A DNA stretch of 21,413 bases from Podaxis mareebaensis. Its lineage: Eukaryota; Basidiomycota; Agaricomycetes; Agaricales; Agaricaceae. Under the pieces are notes generated by a model. That model was not told the DNA's origin. It worked only from the letters and a program-made list of their open reading frames with translations, and ran no database searches. Position 1 is the stretch's first letter, and each line of letters begins with the position of its first letter. This document shows positions 9,755 to 19,806 of the stretch, in pieces. The position numbers and the translations under genes are program-made. The DNA lies in assembly GCA_018524725.1 (NCBI GenBank), contig JAEUWP010000240.1, forward strand, positions 1-21,413, written 5' to 3'.

Positions 9755-11890
9755 TCACATGTTGCTGGGTTCTTGTGCTGCCAGTCGTCGACTCCGTCGA
9801 CACATCCCTTCAGTGGTTTGTTTAACACTACTGTGAACCCTACCTACTTCAGTATTTGCTGTAGCAACAGCAATACCTGGCTGGATATCTGCTATTGTCA
9901 CCTCCTCTGGTGACACATCTGGAACTAATTCCTGCACTTGCTGAGAGCAGGGGTGGGAACAAGGGTGAGGGTGAGGGTGAGGATGAGGGTGAGGATGAGG
10001 ATGAGGCTGTGGGTGCAGCATTGGAACATGGGCAGGTAGGACAGTCCTCTCTTCAACATGAGCATCCATTGACTTGTCACTCATGCTAGGCCTGTCTCTT
10101 GATGGATGATGTCATATCCTTGCTCCTTGCTTCTTTGCTGCCTGTTTTGCCTTCTGTGCCTCCCATGCTGCCTGCTTTTCTACCACTCTTTGTGCCTTCT
10201 GCTCCTCTGCTGCTTGCTTCCTAACCCTCTTTTCCTCCTTGGCAGCCAATCTTTTTGCCTCTACTAACCTTTGCCTGACTCTCACTGCTTCTGCCTTTGC
10301 TGCCTCTGCCAGTACCTTCTTCACTGCTCACTCAGCTGCTTTCTCAGCTGCTTTTCTCTCTTTCTCAATACACTCTTGCTCCTCCTTCCTTTCCTTCTCA
10401 GTAGCTTTGATCTTGTTCCTGATGTTGTGGAACTTCTCTGAAGCCTCCTAAAATACTACCTTTATTTGCTGAGTAAAATCTTTCTTTGTGAGGGTATATA
10501 TACTTTCTTCATTTGTCAGGGAACATGAGCCAACCTCTGTTCATGGCCATCACACTGAGACCAGTTTTTCTTCCCATATAGTTGTTGGGGTAGTTTTTGA
10601 TTCTCATCATCCATCAACCTTTTTAAGGCAAAATCACATTCTAACTGGCCTTGTGCTTTGATTGCCCATTTCTGTAACTCTTCTATCTTCTGTATGAAGT
10701 CAGGATGATGTGCCTTTAGTTTGATAGGGGAAAGGAAGTTTGTGAGTATGTACTGGTCTATATTGGTATCTTGATGAGATAGAGACTGAGGAATAGGTTA
10801 GAGTAGTAATAGTAAGACTGTAGATATTGGCTGAGCTGATTTTGTTGTTGTATTGAGTACTGGTGTATATGCATTGTCCTCAATTATAGATAGATTGCAT
10901 GACCAGATGCCAGTCTTGCAAAATGCTGATATGATGGTCTTGAGTGTAAATATACATTGATGTACTTGGGAATATAGAGATAAGAAGTTGTATTTGTCAA
11001 TGCAAAAACCATCCCATAAATTCTTGTTGACAATTACTTTCCAACATGATGCCAGTGGTCCAAATACCCCAATATCACAAGGCTGGAGGCAGTGGGTGGT
11101 ATAGGCTGGAAGGCAGATGAGAGCAATACAGTGCTTCTTACAGAATGTGACAAATAAATAAGTACAATGGAAGTTATGGCCATCAAGGATAAGGAGCTGC
11201 CATCCATTAGAAGTATTTTATGCTGCACTTGCAGGCTTGAAGTCATGCATCAACTATTTGAGTCCAAATTCATTATCTGTCCATCCATTTTCAGATACTG
11301 ATATGCTGTGCAGAACAGTCAATACAGAATCTATTAGTATATTGAAAGTGAATTTACCTGGTATGGCATGGGTTTTCATGACCCTACTTGAGATTGTATC
11401 ATTTACCCTTGAAAATCACAGATAGAGGTAGGAACTGTCTATCTACTGACACTATCTCAATTATGGTTACAAGCTCCTGATCTCCCAACTCAATTTGGTA
11501 GAGGTTCTTTTGATTCTAGTCAATGAGTGTATATATTCACTTCCCAATACCCAATTGAACACCCTTTTCATCCATGTTGTAAACATTGCTTGGAAGTATG
11601 TCAAATTCTTCAATAACATCCTTCAAGACTTTGAAGAAGTCTGCAACTTGTGCTCAATTCAGGGCTTTTGCTCAACAACTCTCAAGACTAGTAGTCCATC
11701 AAGCTTTGAGATCTAGATGCCATTTTCAGAAATTCTGTGCCCACATACTTCTAACTGTCATTCCACTGATGACTGAAGCATATTGAGTTAAGACTGATGG
11801 AGAAACTAATACTCCATACAATGCTAGTGATTTGATCCATTCCTTGAGAGCTTGCTCATGGGCTGGATGAAGGTATTGCTGATGTGTTAG
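9755..11890 (-). pseudogene. Decayed pogo/Tc5-type DDE transposase
   Basis: Reading the minus strand from about 11890 gives the usual order of fungal pogo-like transposases. First is a CENP-B/Tc5-type helix-turn-helix remnant (about 11890-11650, EQALKEWIKSLALYG). The DDE domain follows, with NMDEKGVQLGIGK (first Asp at 11572-11570), LLILDGHN (second Asp at 11184-11182) and HCLQPCDIGVFGPL (third Asp at 11076-11074). Then comes a long coiled-coil tail rich in Ala, Lys and Glu (10450-10112), and a His-Pro-rich end (10084-9755). Stop codons break the frame throughout, for example TGA after NMDEKGVQLGIGK, TAG a few codons later and TGA at 10111-10109. The N-terminal DNA-binding start and the terminal inverted repeats were not found. 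In life it would catalyse cut-and-paste transposition at TA targets; this copy cannot. The family call rests on the DDE blocks. Confidence 0.85.
9956..10008. repeat. GGGTGA/GGATGA hexamer tandem array
   Basis: About eight units of GGGTGA or GGATGA in tandem on the plus strand. On the minus strand they encode the alternating His-Pro stretch of the transposase tail, so the array lies inside the pseudogene. Confidence 0.85.
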
Positions 11891-12267
11891 GTTGGTCCTT
11901 ATCACCAGTCACCTAAGCTTTGCTAGGAGGTGGCTATCTCACTAGATGGTTCACAGAGGCACTAGGATCTAGCAAGAAGGATCACAGTAAGTAGGTAGTG
12001 AGGCAAGTGTCCAGTTAAGCACACTTAGAGGTCAAACTTCTATCAGTTGAGCAAATGACCAATAGAGAGTTTACTACCACACTGATCATGAACTAATGTC
12101 AATTGCAGAGTTAAGACAATAACACTGAGATTTGAGAATATAGGAAGCTTGTACTTCCAGTACATGAGTAGCTATTTAAGCTTTACTTCTAAGGTCCAAA
12201 TCTGGTAACTATGATGAAGTAAGGCTATGAGTCTAAGAGTCAATAAGAACATAACTATGGAGCAGAG
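11891..12267. other. Non-coding stretch between the transposase and repeat X
   Basis: CpG-poor sequence without a supportable gene. It may hold the missing 5' end of the pogo-like element and the outer flank of repeat X. The string CAGAG at 12263-12267 recurs at 13259-13263, just beyond the other end of the X copy, and is a candidate target-site duplication. No protein similarity to the gypsy fragment was seen here. Confidence 0.4.
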
Positions 12268-13258
12268 TGAGACAAGAATAGAAACTAGACAGGAATGGAA
12301 CAAGATGAAAGAAAGGAGACTAACTAAGTAAGGAGGTAGTTCAAGTCTGAGTTCATCTGAGATACAAGGATACAAGATAAAGAGTCTGTAGTAAAGATAT
12401 AGAAAGAGAAACTATTTACTGGTTTTAGATTACAGGTCCATGTCGGGGTGAAGGTGTCCATCAGAAGAGTCGGAGGAATAGGAGTCAGGAGATAAGGTGG
12501 AACTAGGAACAGTGAAGTTCCCTGCTAAAGGCATTAAGTCAAAAGAGTCTGACTCATGAAGGAAGATGAGGCTGCAGTGCAGAGAGGATGATGATGATGA
12601 TGATGTATCAGTGGTGATGTATAGTGGTGGGTATGGAGGAGGGTCACCAATGGGTTCTTCTGGGTTTGACTTGTTGATGCCTGGGATGTTGGAGTCAATG
12701 CTGTGGAGGGGTGGAAGCTGAGTATGATGGGGAGGGATAGCTAGAGGCTCATCGGAGTTAGGGTTGACGCAATAGACTTCTACTTCTTGAAAGTAGAATC
12801 TATGGGTGACTTTGTATTTGATAATATATGGGACAACCTTGGGTGGGTACATTATGTAAGGATGGAGGAATACAATTGGTTCTCTGGCATAAGGGAACAT
12901 CTTCCAACAATAGGCCCAGGTAGAGTTGAAGTTGTTATGGATCATTTGGACATATAACCTGTTGGGATCGAAGACATGGGTGAAGGGAGCATTCTCCCAG
13001 GTGATGCGCAATATCTCTGTCATCATGCAGTCAGTCTTGTAGAAGATTGGTCAAGGCATTGGCCAGTCTTCAGAGAATAGGGAGGCGTGGCCAGGAAGGC
13101 AGCAGTTAGCAAAAGCTTTGTTACAGTAGCAAGTTGAGTCTTCAGCTGGTATACCTATATCTTGAGTAGTAGAGCAAGAAGCATTGGGAAGTCCAAGCTT
13201 GTGGACTAATGCATGATAAATGATGTTGTGGTGGGAGGTTCCAAGCTGGTTCATAACA
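12268..13258 (-). mobile_element. Repeat X, left copy; candidate solo LTR with internal open frame
   Basis: In its own orientation this copy begins TGTTATGAACCAGC (13258 downward) and matches the plus-strand sequence starting at 20659. That match ends abruptly at the same base in both copies, where different neighbours begin (gypsy here, LINE there), so TGTTATGA is taken as a true repeat end. The other end is a guess. A TG...CA unit of 991 bp flanked by CAGAG at 12263-12267 and 13259-13263 would fit an LTR with a 5-bp target duplication. The part after the open frame is pyrimidine-rich on the minus strand, as in many LTRs. Alternatives are a different outer end or a non-LTR repeat. Confidence 0.5.
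12430..13254 (-). pseudogene. Open frame of repeat X, left copy, one nonsense codon
   Basis: A 275-codon frame in register with the right copy. It starts at an ATG only four bases inside the repeat end, and is broken by one TGA (13053-13051) where the right copy has GGA. It ends in TAA at 12432-12430. The product, not recognised, begins MNQLGTSHHNIIYHAL and is rich in Trp, Tyr and Pro in the middle (ITWENAPFTHVF, PIVFLHPYIMYPPK, FYFQEVEVY). It ends with an acidic serine-rich tail that includes a Ser run encoded by a GAT/ATC microsatellite. No transmembrane helix, enzyme motif or gag-type zinc knuckle is visible. An earlier exon outside the repeat cannot be excluded, because the ATG is so close to the end. 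Confidence 0.55.
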
Positions 13259-13725
13259 CAGAGGGAACTGACATTGACTGGACAAAATGAACACTCTCTT
13301 GGAAATATTTAATGGAAAACACCATGCTCTCTTTGATAATTGATGACACTCTTTTCAACATCTATGTGAACAAGCTTGAAGAAGATTTCTCTGAGGAAAA
13401 CTTCACCAAAGTCAATGCCAAGACTTCCTACTCACAGATACTCACCTAAGCTGGAGAACAAAAGAAGGAAACTGATCCAGAGAAAATTGTCCCAAAGGAA
13501 TTCCACAAATATCTTGACCTTTTCTCTTAAAAGAAAAGTGAAAGATTCCCTCCCACTCAACAATGGGACCACAGGATCAAGACAAAAGAAACCTTCATCC
13601 CAAAGGCCTTCTCTTCTTACAAACTCTCCCTGGCTGAAGAAAAGGAACTTGACAAATTCCTCAAAGAAAACCTTGTGATAGGATATATCAGACCTTCAAA
13701 ATCCCCAATGGCCTCACCATTCTTC
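13259..13725 (+). pseudogene. Ty3/gypsy pol fragment (protease-RT linker to RT start)
   Basis: Plus-strand translation gives PKEFHKYLDLFS, then a stop, [36 protein letters not shown] and [20 protein letters not shown] followed by MASPFF. This is the conserved block just before and into the reverse transcriptase of Ty3/gypsy elements. The string DIDWTK near 13270 fits the protease-RT linker. The fragment has in-frame stops and ends at the FF of MASPFF, where a 16-T tract begins. It therefore looks split by the LINE inserted there; the rest of the RT is not in this window. Its left end abuts repeat X. Confidence 0.85.
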
Positions 13726-13756
13726 TTTTTTTTTTTTTTTTAAATCAACATTTATT
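13726..13756 (-). other. LINE copy A poly(A) tail and AATAAA signal
   Basis: On the minus strand AATAAA (13756-13751) is followed nine bases later by a run of 16 A (13741-13726). This marks the 3' end of the element and the insertion point into the gypsy fragment. Confidence 0.9.
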
Positions 13757-14012
13757 GCAATAGACTAGCTACTACAAATGGGTGTGTAATAGCAGTCCCA
13801 AGAGCTGAAACCTACAGACAAGAGAAAGAAACAGAGAGAGAGAAAATAGAAGAAGAGTGAGGGAGGGGAGTGAGGGAGCTAGTGACAAGGCAACCAATAC
13901 AAGATATAGTGTACAACAAATCAAACAGAAAGAGAGAAAAGAGACAAAGATGGAGAGGGAGAGGAGATATGGAGCTAGCTAAGGGCAAGCATATAAGAAA
14001 AGGAAAGACCCT

Positions 14013-15573
14013 TTAATGAACATCTGGAGCACTGTATAGAGTCAGCCTCTCTCTTCGAGTAAGCCATCAAGTGTTGTAGTCCTCAAAGGTAATTGGTCCT
14101 TATATCTAGTCAGCAAAGGAAAATGCTGCTGGGTTTTCGTGAAGAAACTCAATAAGCCAAAAGATATTTGTGTGAATACCATAAGGCTGATGGTAAAGGG
14201 GACAATGATGGATGATGTAGTCCTGAGTCTCAAGTTCTTTGCCACATGGGTAGGAGGTGATATAGCATCCTGGGAAGAAGTGCTGTCTGAAGGTGCTAAT
14301 AGACACATGGTCAGTCACACAGCAGGTGAAGCATGCACATAGGTTGGGATCTGCACCAAGGCCTGATGAGAGCCAAGTGCTACTGTTAGAGTATTTGGGT
14401 TCCAAAGGTTGGTCCACAGGGTTGGAAAGAGGAAGCCAATTATAGCCTCTGAATTTGGGGATGTTCATCTTTTGCCTCCAAAGAGTAAGGCATTTGTTGG
14501 TGTAATGGTTGTGAATGTATCCTAAAGAGGTGTAGATGGGGAACTGTGGATTGTTGGGTATACACAGTGACTTGGCAAGGTTGTGTGCTTGGAAGTGAAC
14601 TGACCATTTTTCAAAAGAGGGAACTGACCAAAAATAGATATTGTTGAGGGGGGAGGAAGACAACCACTCTTGGAGAAGAGGGATGACTGCTAGAGCATCC
14701 TTGTGAGCACTGTGAGGGCCATAGTTAAAAAGAAGTTTTGCAGAAGAAATGGAATCCATAAAGAAAGAGATAGAAGAGCAATTACAAGAGAATGCAAGAG
14801 AGATAGAAGAAAAAAGACCAAGACAGATAGCATATGATTCAGAATCAGACAAGATTACTTCCCCACAAGGGCAAACCAAAGAAAAGAGAATGCCTGAAGT
14901 AGAAGAACTGAAAACTAGAAAAGCAGAGGTGGCAGAGAGCTGCAGATTAAGGGGAATAGAACCATCAGAAGAGATGACTAATGATACAGGAGAGGCAAAA
15001 GAAGAGTCCCTAGCTATGTTAAGAGACTGTATATACCATGCTTTTATATTATTATCAACAGGGATGGGACATTGGTGAAAATGAATTTGAGTATTGGAGT
15101 GGTCAACTAGGTGCTGACCAGGCTTGGCACTGGGGTGAAGGCAGTTGAACCAATCTGAGACAGTTGGGCATCAGATACAAAGTCCAGCACTGTAGATTGA
15201 ATTTTGATAGAACACATGTCAAGGGGGTCAATGTTGCATGTGAGGATTTTAAGGGGATAGGAGGGGGGGAGGGTTTGGAAGCGGAGGGAGCATTGTTTGG
15301 TGAGTTTGAATAGATGAAGTTGGATGGGGATGAGACCAGCAATGGCCTCAACTCCACCTGTGGGTGTTGTACAAAATGCACTAGTGATCCATAAGGCCGC
15401 AGACCATTGCATCTGTTGGAGTTGTTTGATAGGGCCTTTATATCAGCCATTTCAGTTGAACCATAAATGGCTATGGGTACTACACAAGACCTGTAGAGAA
15501 GACATTTGTATAGAGGGGATAGACCTTGGATGGAATTTCCAAGAAGGCATATGCACTTGACTGTGGATAGTGC
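14013..15573 (-). pseudogene. LINE copy A ORF2, C-terminal part
   Basis: Carries the block QMQWSAALWITSAFCTTPTG then GVEAIAGLIPIQLHLF after the RT, an RNase H remnant (SDSESYAI and FFMDSIS), and the terminal cysteine-histidine motif YPCGKELETQDYIIHHC. It stops at the native TAA (14015-14013). Relative to copy B it has lost one A near 15162, which shifts the frame between the thumb and RNase H. It shares a TGA with copy B (15454-15452). Elsewhere it has CAA where copy B has TGA. No active product is possible. Confidence 0.88.
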
Positions 15574-15606
15574 TTTTTTTTTTTTTTTTTTTAATCAACA
15601 TTTATT
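15574..15606 (-). other. LINE copy B poly(A) tail and AATAAA signal
   Basis: On the minus strand AATAAA (15606-15601) precedes a run of 19 A (15592-15574). The tail joins copy A at its base 15573, inside the sequence just after the RT palm region. Confidence 0.9.
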
Positions 15607-15870
15607 GCAATAGACTAGCTACTACAAATGGGTGTGTGATAGCAGTCCCAAGAACTGAAACCTTCAGACAAGAAAAGGAGATAGAGAGAGAAAAGGGGGA
15701 AAGAAATGAAAAGAGGAGGGGAGTGAGGGAGCTAGCAAAAGGGCAACCAACACAAGATATGATGTACAACAAGTCAATCATAGAGAGAAAAGAGATGAAG
15801 TAGAAGAGGCAGAGGGATGATGAAGCTAGCTAGAGGCAAGTGTACATAGGAAAGAAAAAGAAAAGACCCT
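15593..15870 (-). other. LINE 3' UTR (copy B; homologue in copy A at 13742-14012)
   Basis: Non-coding 3' region between the ORF2 TAA and the poly(A) tail. It is rich in GA tracts on the plus strand, that is CT tracts in the RNA. The first 60 or so bases next to the tail are almost identical between the two copies. In LINEs this region is commonly where the reverse transcriptase recognises its RNA; that role is inferred here. Confidence 0.7.
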
Positions 15871-18800
15871 TTAGTGAACATCTGGAGCACTGTGTAGAGC
15901 CAGCCTCTCTCGTTGAGTAAGCTGTCGAGTGTTGTAATCCTCAAATGTAATTGGTCCTTGTATCTGGTCAGTGAAGGAAAATGCTGCCAGGTTTTCACAA
16001 AGAAACTCAATGAGCCAGAAATTATTCATATGAATACCATAAGGCCAATGATAAAAGGGACAGTGGTGAATGATGTGTTCCCTTGTTTCAAGTTCTTCAC
16101 CACATGGGCAAGAGGTGATGTAGTGCCCTGGGAAGAAGCACTGTCTAAAGGCACTGATAGGCACATGGTTGGTAACACAGTGAGTGAAGCATGTACAGAG
16201 ATTGGGGTCTACACCAAGGCCTGATGAGAGCCAGGTGCTGCCTTTGGAGTATTTGGGTTCCAGGGGTTGGTCTGCAGGGTTGGTAAGAGGAAGCCAGTTA
16301 TGGCTTCAGTAATTGGGAACATTCATCTTTTGCCTCCAAAGAGCAAGGCATTTGTTGGTGTAATGGTTGTGAATGTAACCAAGAGAGGTGCAGATGGGGA
16401 ACTGTAGATTATTGGGGATGCACAGCAATTTAGCAAGGTTGTGTGCTTGGAAGTGAACTGACCATTTTTCTGAAGAAGGAACCAACCAGAAGTGAATGTT
16501 GTTGAGGGGGGATGAGGAAAGCCACTCTCAGATAAGAGGGATGACCACTAAAGTGTCCTTGTGAGCACTATGGGGGCCATAATTAAAGAGAAGTTTAGTG
16601 GAGGAAATAGAATCTGTAAAGAAAGAGATAGAGGAACAACTATGAGAGATAGCAAGAGAGATAGAGGAAAAGAGACAGAGATGGATAGCATATGATTCAG
16701 AATCAGAAGAAATTACTTCCCTGCAGGAGTGAACAGAAGAGGAGAGAATGTCTGAAGTAGAAGAGCCAAAAACAAGGAAAGCAGAAGTAGCAGAGAGCTG
16801 CAGATTAAGGGGAACAGAACCATCAGAGGATACAACTAATGATACAGGAGATGAGAAAGAGGAATCCCTAGCTACATTAAGAGATTGAATATATCGAGTC
16901 TTTATATTATTGTCAGTGGGGGTGGGGCATTGATGGAAGTGAATTTGGGAGTCAAAGTGATCAACTAGGCACTGACCAGGCTTAGCACTAGGGTGAAGGC
17001 AGTTGAACCAATCTGAGACAAGTTGGGCATCAGACACAAAGTCTAATGCCATGGATTGTGTTTTGGTGGAGCATGCATCAAGGGGGTCAATATTGCATGT
17101 GAGGATTTTAAGGGGATGGGATAGGGGGAGAGTTTGGAATCGAAGGGAGCATCATTTAGTGAGCTTGAATAGGTGAAGCTGGATGGGGATGAGGCCAGTG
17201 ATGGCTTCAACTCCACCCATAGGTGTTGTGTGAAATGCACCAGTGATCCATAAGGCTGCAGACCATTGCATCTGTTGGAGTTGTTTGATGAGGCCTTTGT
17301 ATTGGCCATTTCAGTTAAACCAAAGATGGAATCCATATATGGCAATGGCCACTACATAAGATCTGTACAGGAGATGCTTGTGTAGAGGGGATAGACCTCA
17401 GATAGAGTTTCCAAGGAGGTGCATGCACTTGACTGTGGAAAGTGCTTTGGTGGAATAATACTGGACATATTTGTTGAAGGAAAGTGCCTGATCAAAGTAG
17501 AAGCCCAAATATCAGAGGTGATGTTTGGGTTTGAAGACAAGTTGGCTGTCATTTGGGTGGTTGATGACAATGTGGGGATCAGGTTCCACCCATGGACAGT
17601 TAGAAAAGTGGAAGGCCTCTGTCTTGTCATGTTCAAGAGCAAGGCCCATTGAAGTTAGTAATTGTTCGCAATTGAGATATACTGAAGCAAGTAGTTTACA
17701 GTTGGTTTGGAATGAGTCAGACTGTATGATGATGAGTCTGTCATCTACAAATGAGAGTAGTTTACACTGAGCATCATTGGAAAATTTATGAATAAATGGA
17801 GAAAGGTAAAGAGCAGTTAGAATAGGTGAAAGAGCAGATCCTTGGCCTATGCCTACAGAAGCAGGGAAAGGAGGGGAAGATTCATTGTTCCAGGAGTATT
17901 TGGTGAAGCAATTAATAAGATAGTCTGAGAAGAAAGAAACTATTGAGGAATGAAAGCCATGTCTTTTAAGAATCTCAATTAAAAGGGAATGGTTAATAGA
18001 AGGGAAGAATTGAGCAACATTGAAGGCAAGGACACTCATTTTCAAGTTCTTTTTCCATCTGGACTGAACCATATGGGTGACAAAGACTCCTGCATCTTCT
18101 GTGGAGTGATGAATGATGCCCCTAAACTGTAATGGGTGGATGAGGTCAAACTGGGTTGATTTAAACTGGAGATGATTGGAAATCATCTTCTCAATTAGTT
18201 TGCCTAAGGTGTTTAAGAGGACGATGGGTCAGAACATTTTAGGGGTTGAGTAATGAGGTTTGTTCAGTTTAGGAATAATAACCAAAGTGGATGTTTTAAA
18301 ATATTCTGGCCACATGTGAAATTGAATGTATGCAGAGGTGAATGATGTAAAGTTTGACTTGATGTGGTTGTCAGACATAAGGAATTTGATGTGGGCCCAT
18401 ATGAGGTGATCCAGACCAGGAGCAGAGGAGTTGGCACATGGGAGAAGGGCATCTGTGAGTTCTCTAGTTGAGAAGGGGGGCCAAGATCACTCTTTCTGAT
18501 CTGGAGTGAGAGTGGCAGTGTTTAAATTGACTGGGCAATTAGATACTGCATTGTATGTCTCATCAAGTGCTTTCTAAAGGCTCTTGGGTTCATCACATGG
18601 TTGTCCTCTGTGGAGGATAGATTGGGATGGGGAAAGGTTTTGTTTCTTAACCCAGGACATCAGGTCCCAAGGTTGCCATTTTTCCCTCAAGATTTCCAGA
18701 ATTTTATGATCAAAGAAAGCTCTTTTTGCCTTTCTGGTAGTACATCTAAAGTTTGTCCAATTTTGTTTGGTTCTGTAAGCATTGAATGCATATAGTGCAT

Positions 18801-19806
18801 CAGAACATTGATTATTCCACCAAGGTTTCAATCATCAGCAAATTTTGACTTCGATAGCATTGGCATTCCATTCTTCTGATATGATGCTAAAAATGGAAGC
18901 AGTGTATTTATTGATGTCTTCTGGTGAAGTGAAGGTGGGAGGGATGGACTTTAAACATTCAGAGCAATTGAACAAGAAAGTGGCTTCCTCTTCAGAATCT
19001 CATGGGATGGTGTGCTTGGTTGTAATAGGGTGGGTGATTGAAGAAAGTGGGATGTGTGTGAATAAGGGAACATGATCAGATCTGGATCTCCAATCATGTT
19101 GATATGAGTGGGTAGGAGCAGGGAGGTTTTCTGGGGATACAGCAAAAATGAGATTGATCACTATAGCAGACTTGTTGGGGTCATCAGAGAAATGGGTAGG
19201 AGAGTATTGGATCAGGGTGGATCTGGTAAGACTGATCATGTCCATGATATCTGTGAGAAGGTCTGCACATGCTAGGTGGTATGGTGCATTGCAATCCCAT
19301 TCAGGAGACCTCATGTTGAAATCCCCCCCTGCAAAATGAATGTTGTTGGGGAAGGAGTGAATATGTGATTCTAAATAGTCAATTGAAGATGAATCATGTG
19401 TTTCAAAGTAACAATTTAAGAAGTATTGTTTACTAGGAATGGAAAGGGAAAACATTTGAAAATCAGGTGATGATATGATGTTTGGATGAATGATCAGGTT
19501 TAAGGATTGTAAAGTGTTGCATACATAGGTAATAATGCAAGGTTTAAGAATAGATTGGTCATGGAGGAGAAGCCAATCTTTATGAATAGGTGGTCCTTCC
19601 ATTAGATCTCCTTCAGAGACCAATGTAGATGGGACATTGCGAATGACCCTAAAGGTGGGTTCTTGTAAACATAAAATATGAACATCTTTAAGCAAGGAAG
19701 AGTTTAGAAGAAATTCAACCATAGACTAGTTCTTTTGTACATTAAACAAACAGATTGAAATATTATTTAAGGAAGGAGTATTGTTCAAAATAGAGCATTT
19801 AGACAT
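15871..19806 (-). pseudogene. LINE copy B ORF2: APE endonuclease, reverse transcriptase, RNase H
   Basis: The ATG at 19806-19804 overlaps the ORF1 stop by eight bases. The frame then runs about 1311 codons to TAA at 15873-15871 without a frameshift, broken only by nonsense codons (for example 19728, 19002, 18837, 18834, 18576, 18231, 17514, 17313, 17154, 16530; first bases given). Domains: APE endonuclease (ILCLQEP, GGDFNMRSPEWD, RSDHVPL); reverse transcriptase (PIVLLNTLGKLIEK, NVAQFFPSINH, GIGQGSALSPIL, FVDDRLIII); RNase H (SSDGSVP, SDSESYAI, FFTDSIS); terminal zinc motif CPCGEELETREHIIHHC. The APE aspartate in VINLIF and the first RT aspartate in FNVAQFFPS are asparagines. The protein would nick target DNA and reverse transcribe the element RNA in place; this copy cannot. 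Confidence 0.92.

Larger units (their letters stand above)
13726..15573 (-). mobile_element. LINE copy A (3' part), Tad1/I-like
   Basis: Minus-strand 3' section of a LINE. It starts at the end of the RT region (upstream edge 15573) and runs through the thumb/connection, RNase H, zinc motif and 3' UTR to a poly(A) tail, read as 16 T at 13726-13741. It matches copy B 15574-17445 along its whole length. The 3' UTR, 13742-14012, is purine-rich in plus-strand view. The upstream edge falls exactly where the poly(A) of copy B begins, so A may be interrupted rather than 5'-truncated. Confidence 0.9.

Noticed and set aside
9956..10008. CRISPR-like or telomere-like repeat
   Set aside because: Hexamer units are contiguous without spacers and lie inside the transposase frame; fungi have no CRISPR arrays.
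12241..12262. Continuation of the gypsy pol upstream of the left X copy
   Set aside because: Joining the two CAGAG flanks keeps a frame for only a few codons (EHNYGAEGTDIDW) before a stop, and no protease motif is visible.
14749..15078. 109-codon plus-strand Glu/Lys-rich frame
   Set aside because: Antisense to the LINE RNase H region; its charge-rich look comes from the complementary CT-rich codons.
15103..15450. 115-codon minus-strand frame inside LINE copy A (and 17043-17345 in copy B)
   Set aside because: Shadow frame over the LINE block QMQWSAALW, which is in a different register.
13726..15573. LINE copy A as a simple 5'-truncated insertion
   Set aside because: Its edge coincides exactly with the poly(A) of copy B, so interruption by B is simpler. 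Truncation is still possible until the right flank is read.
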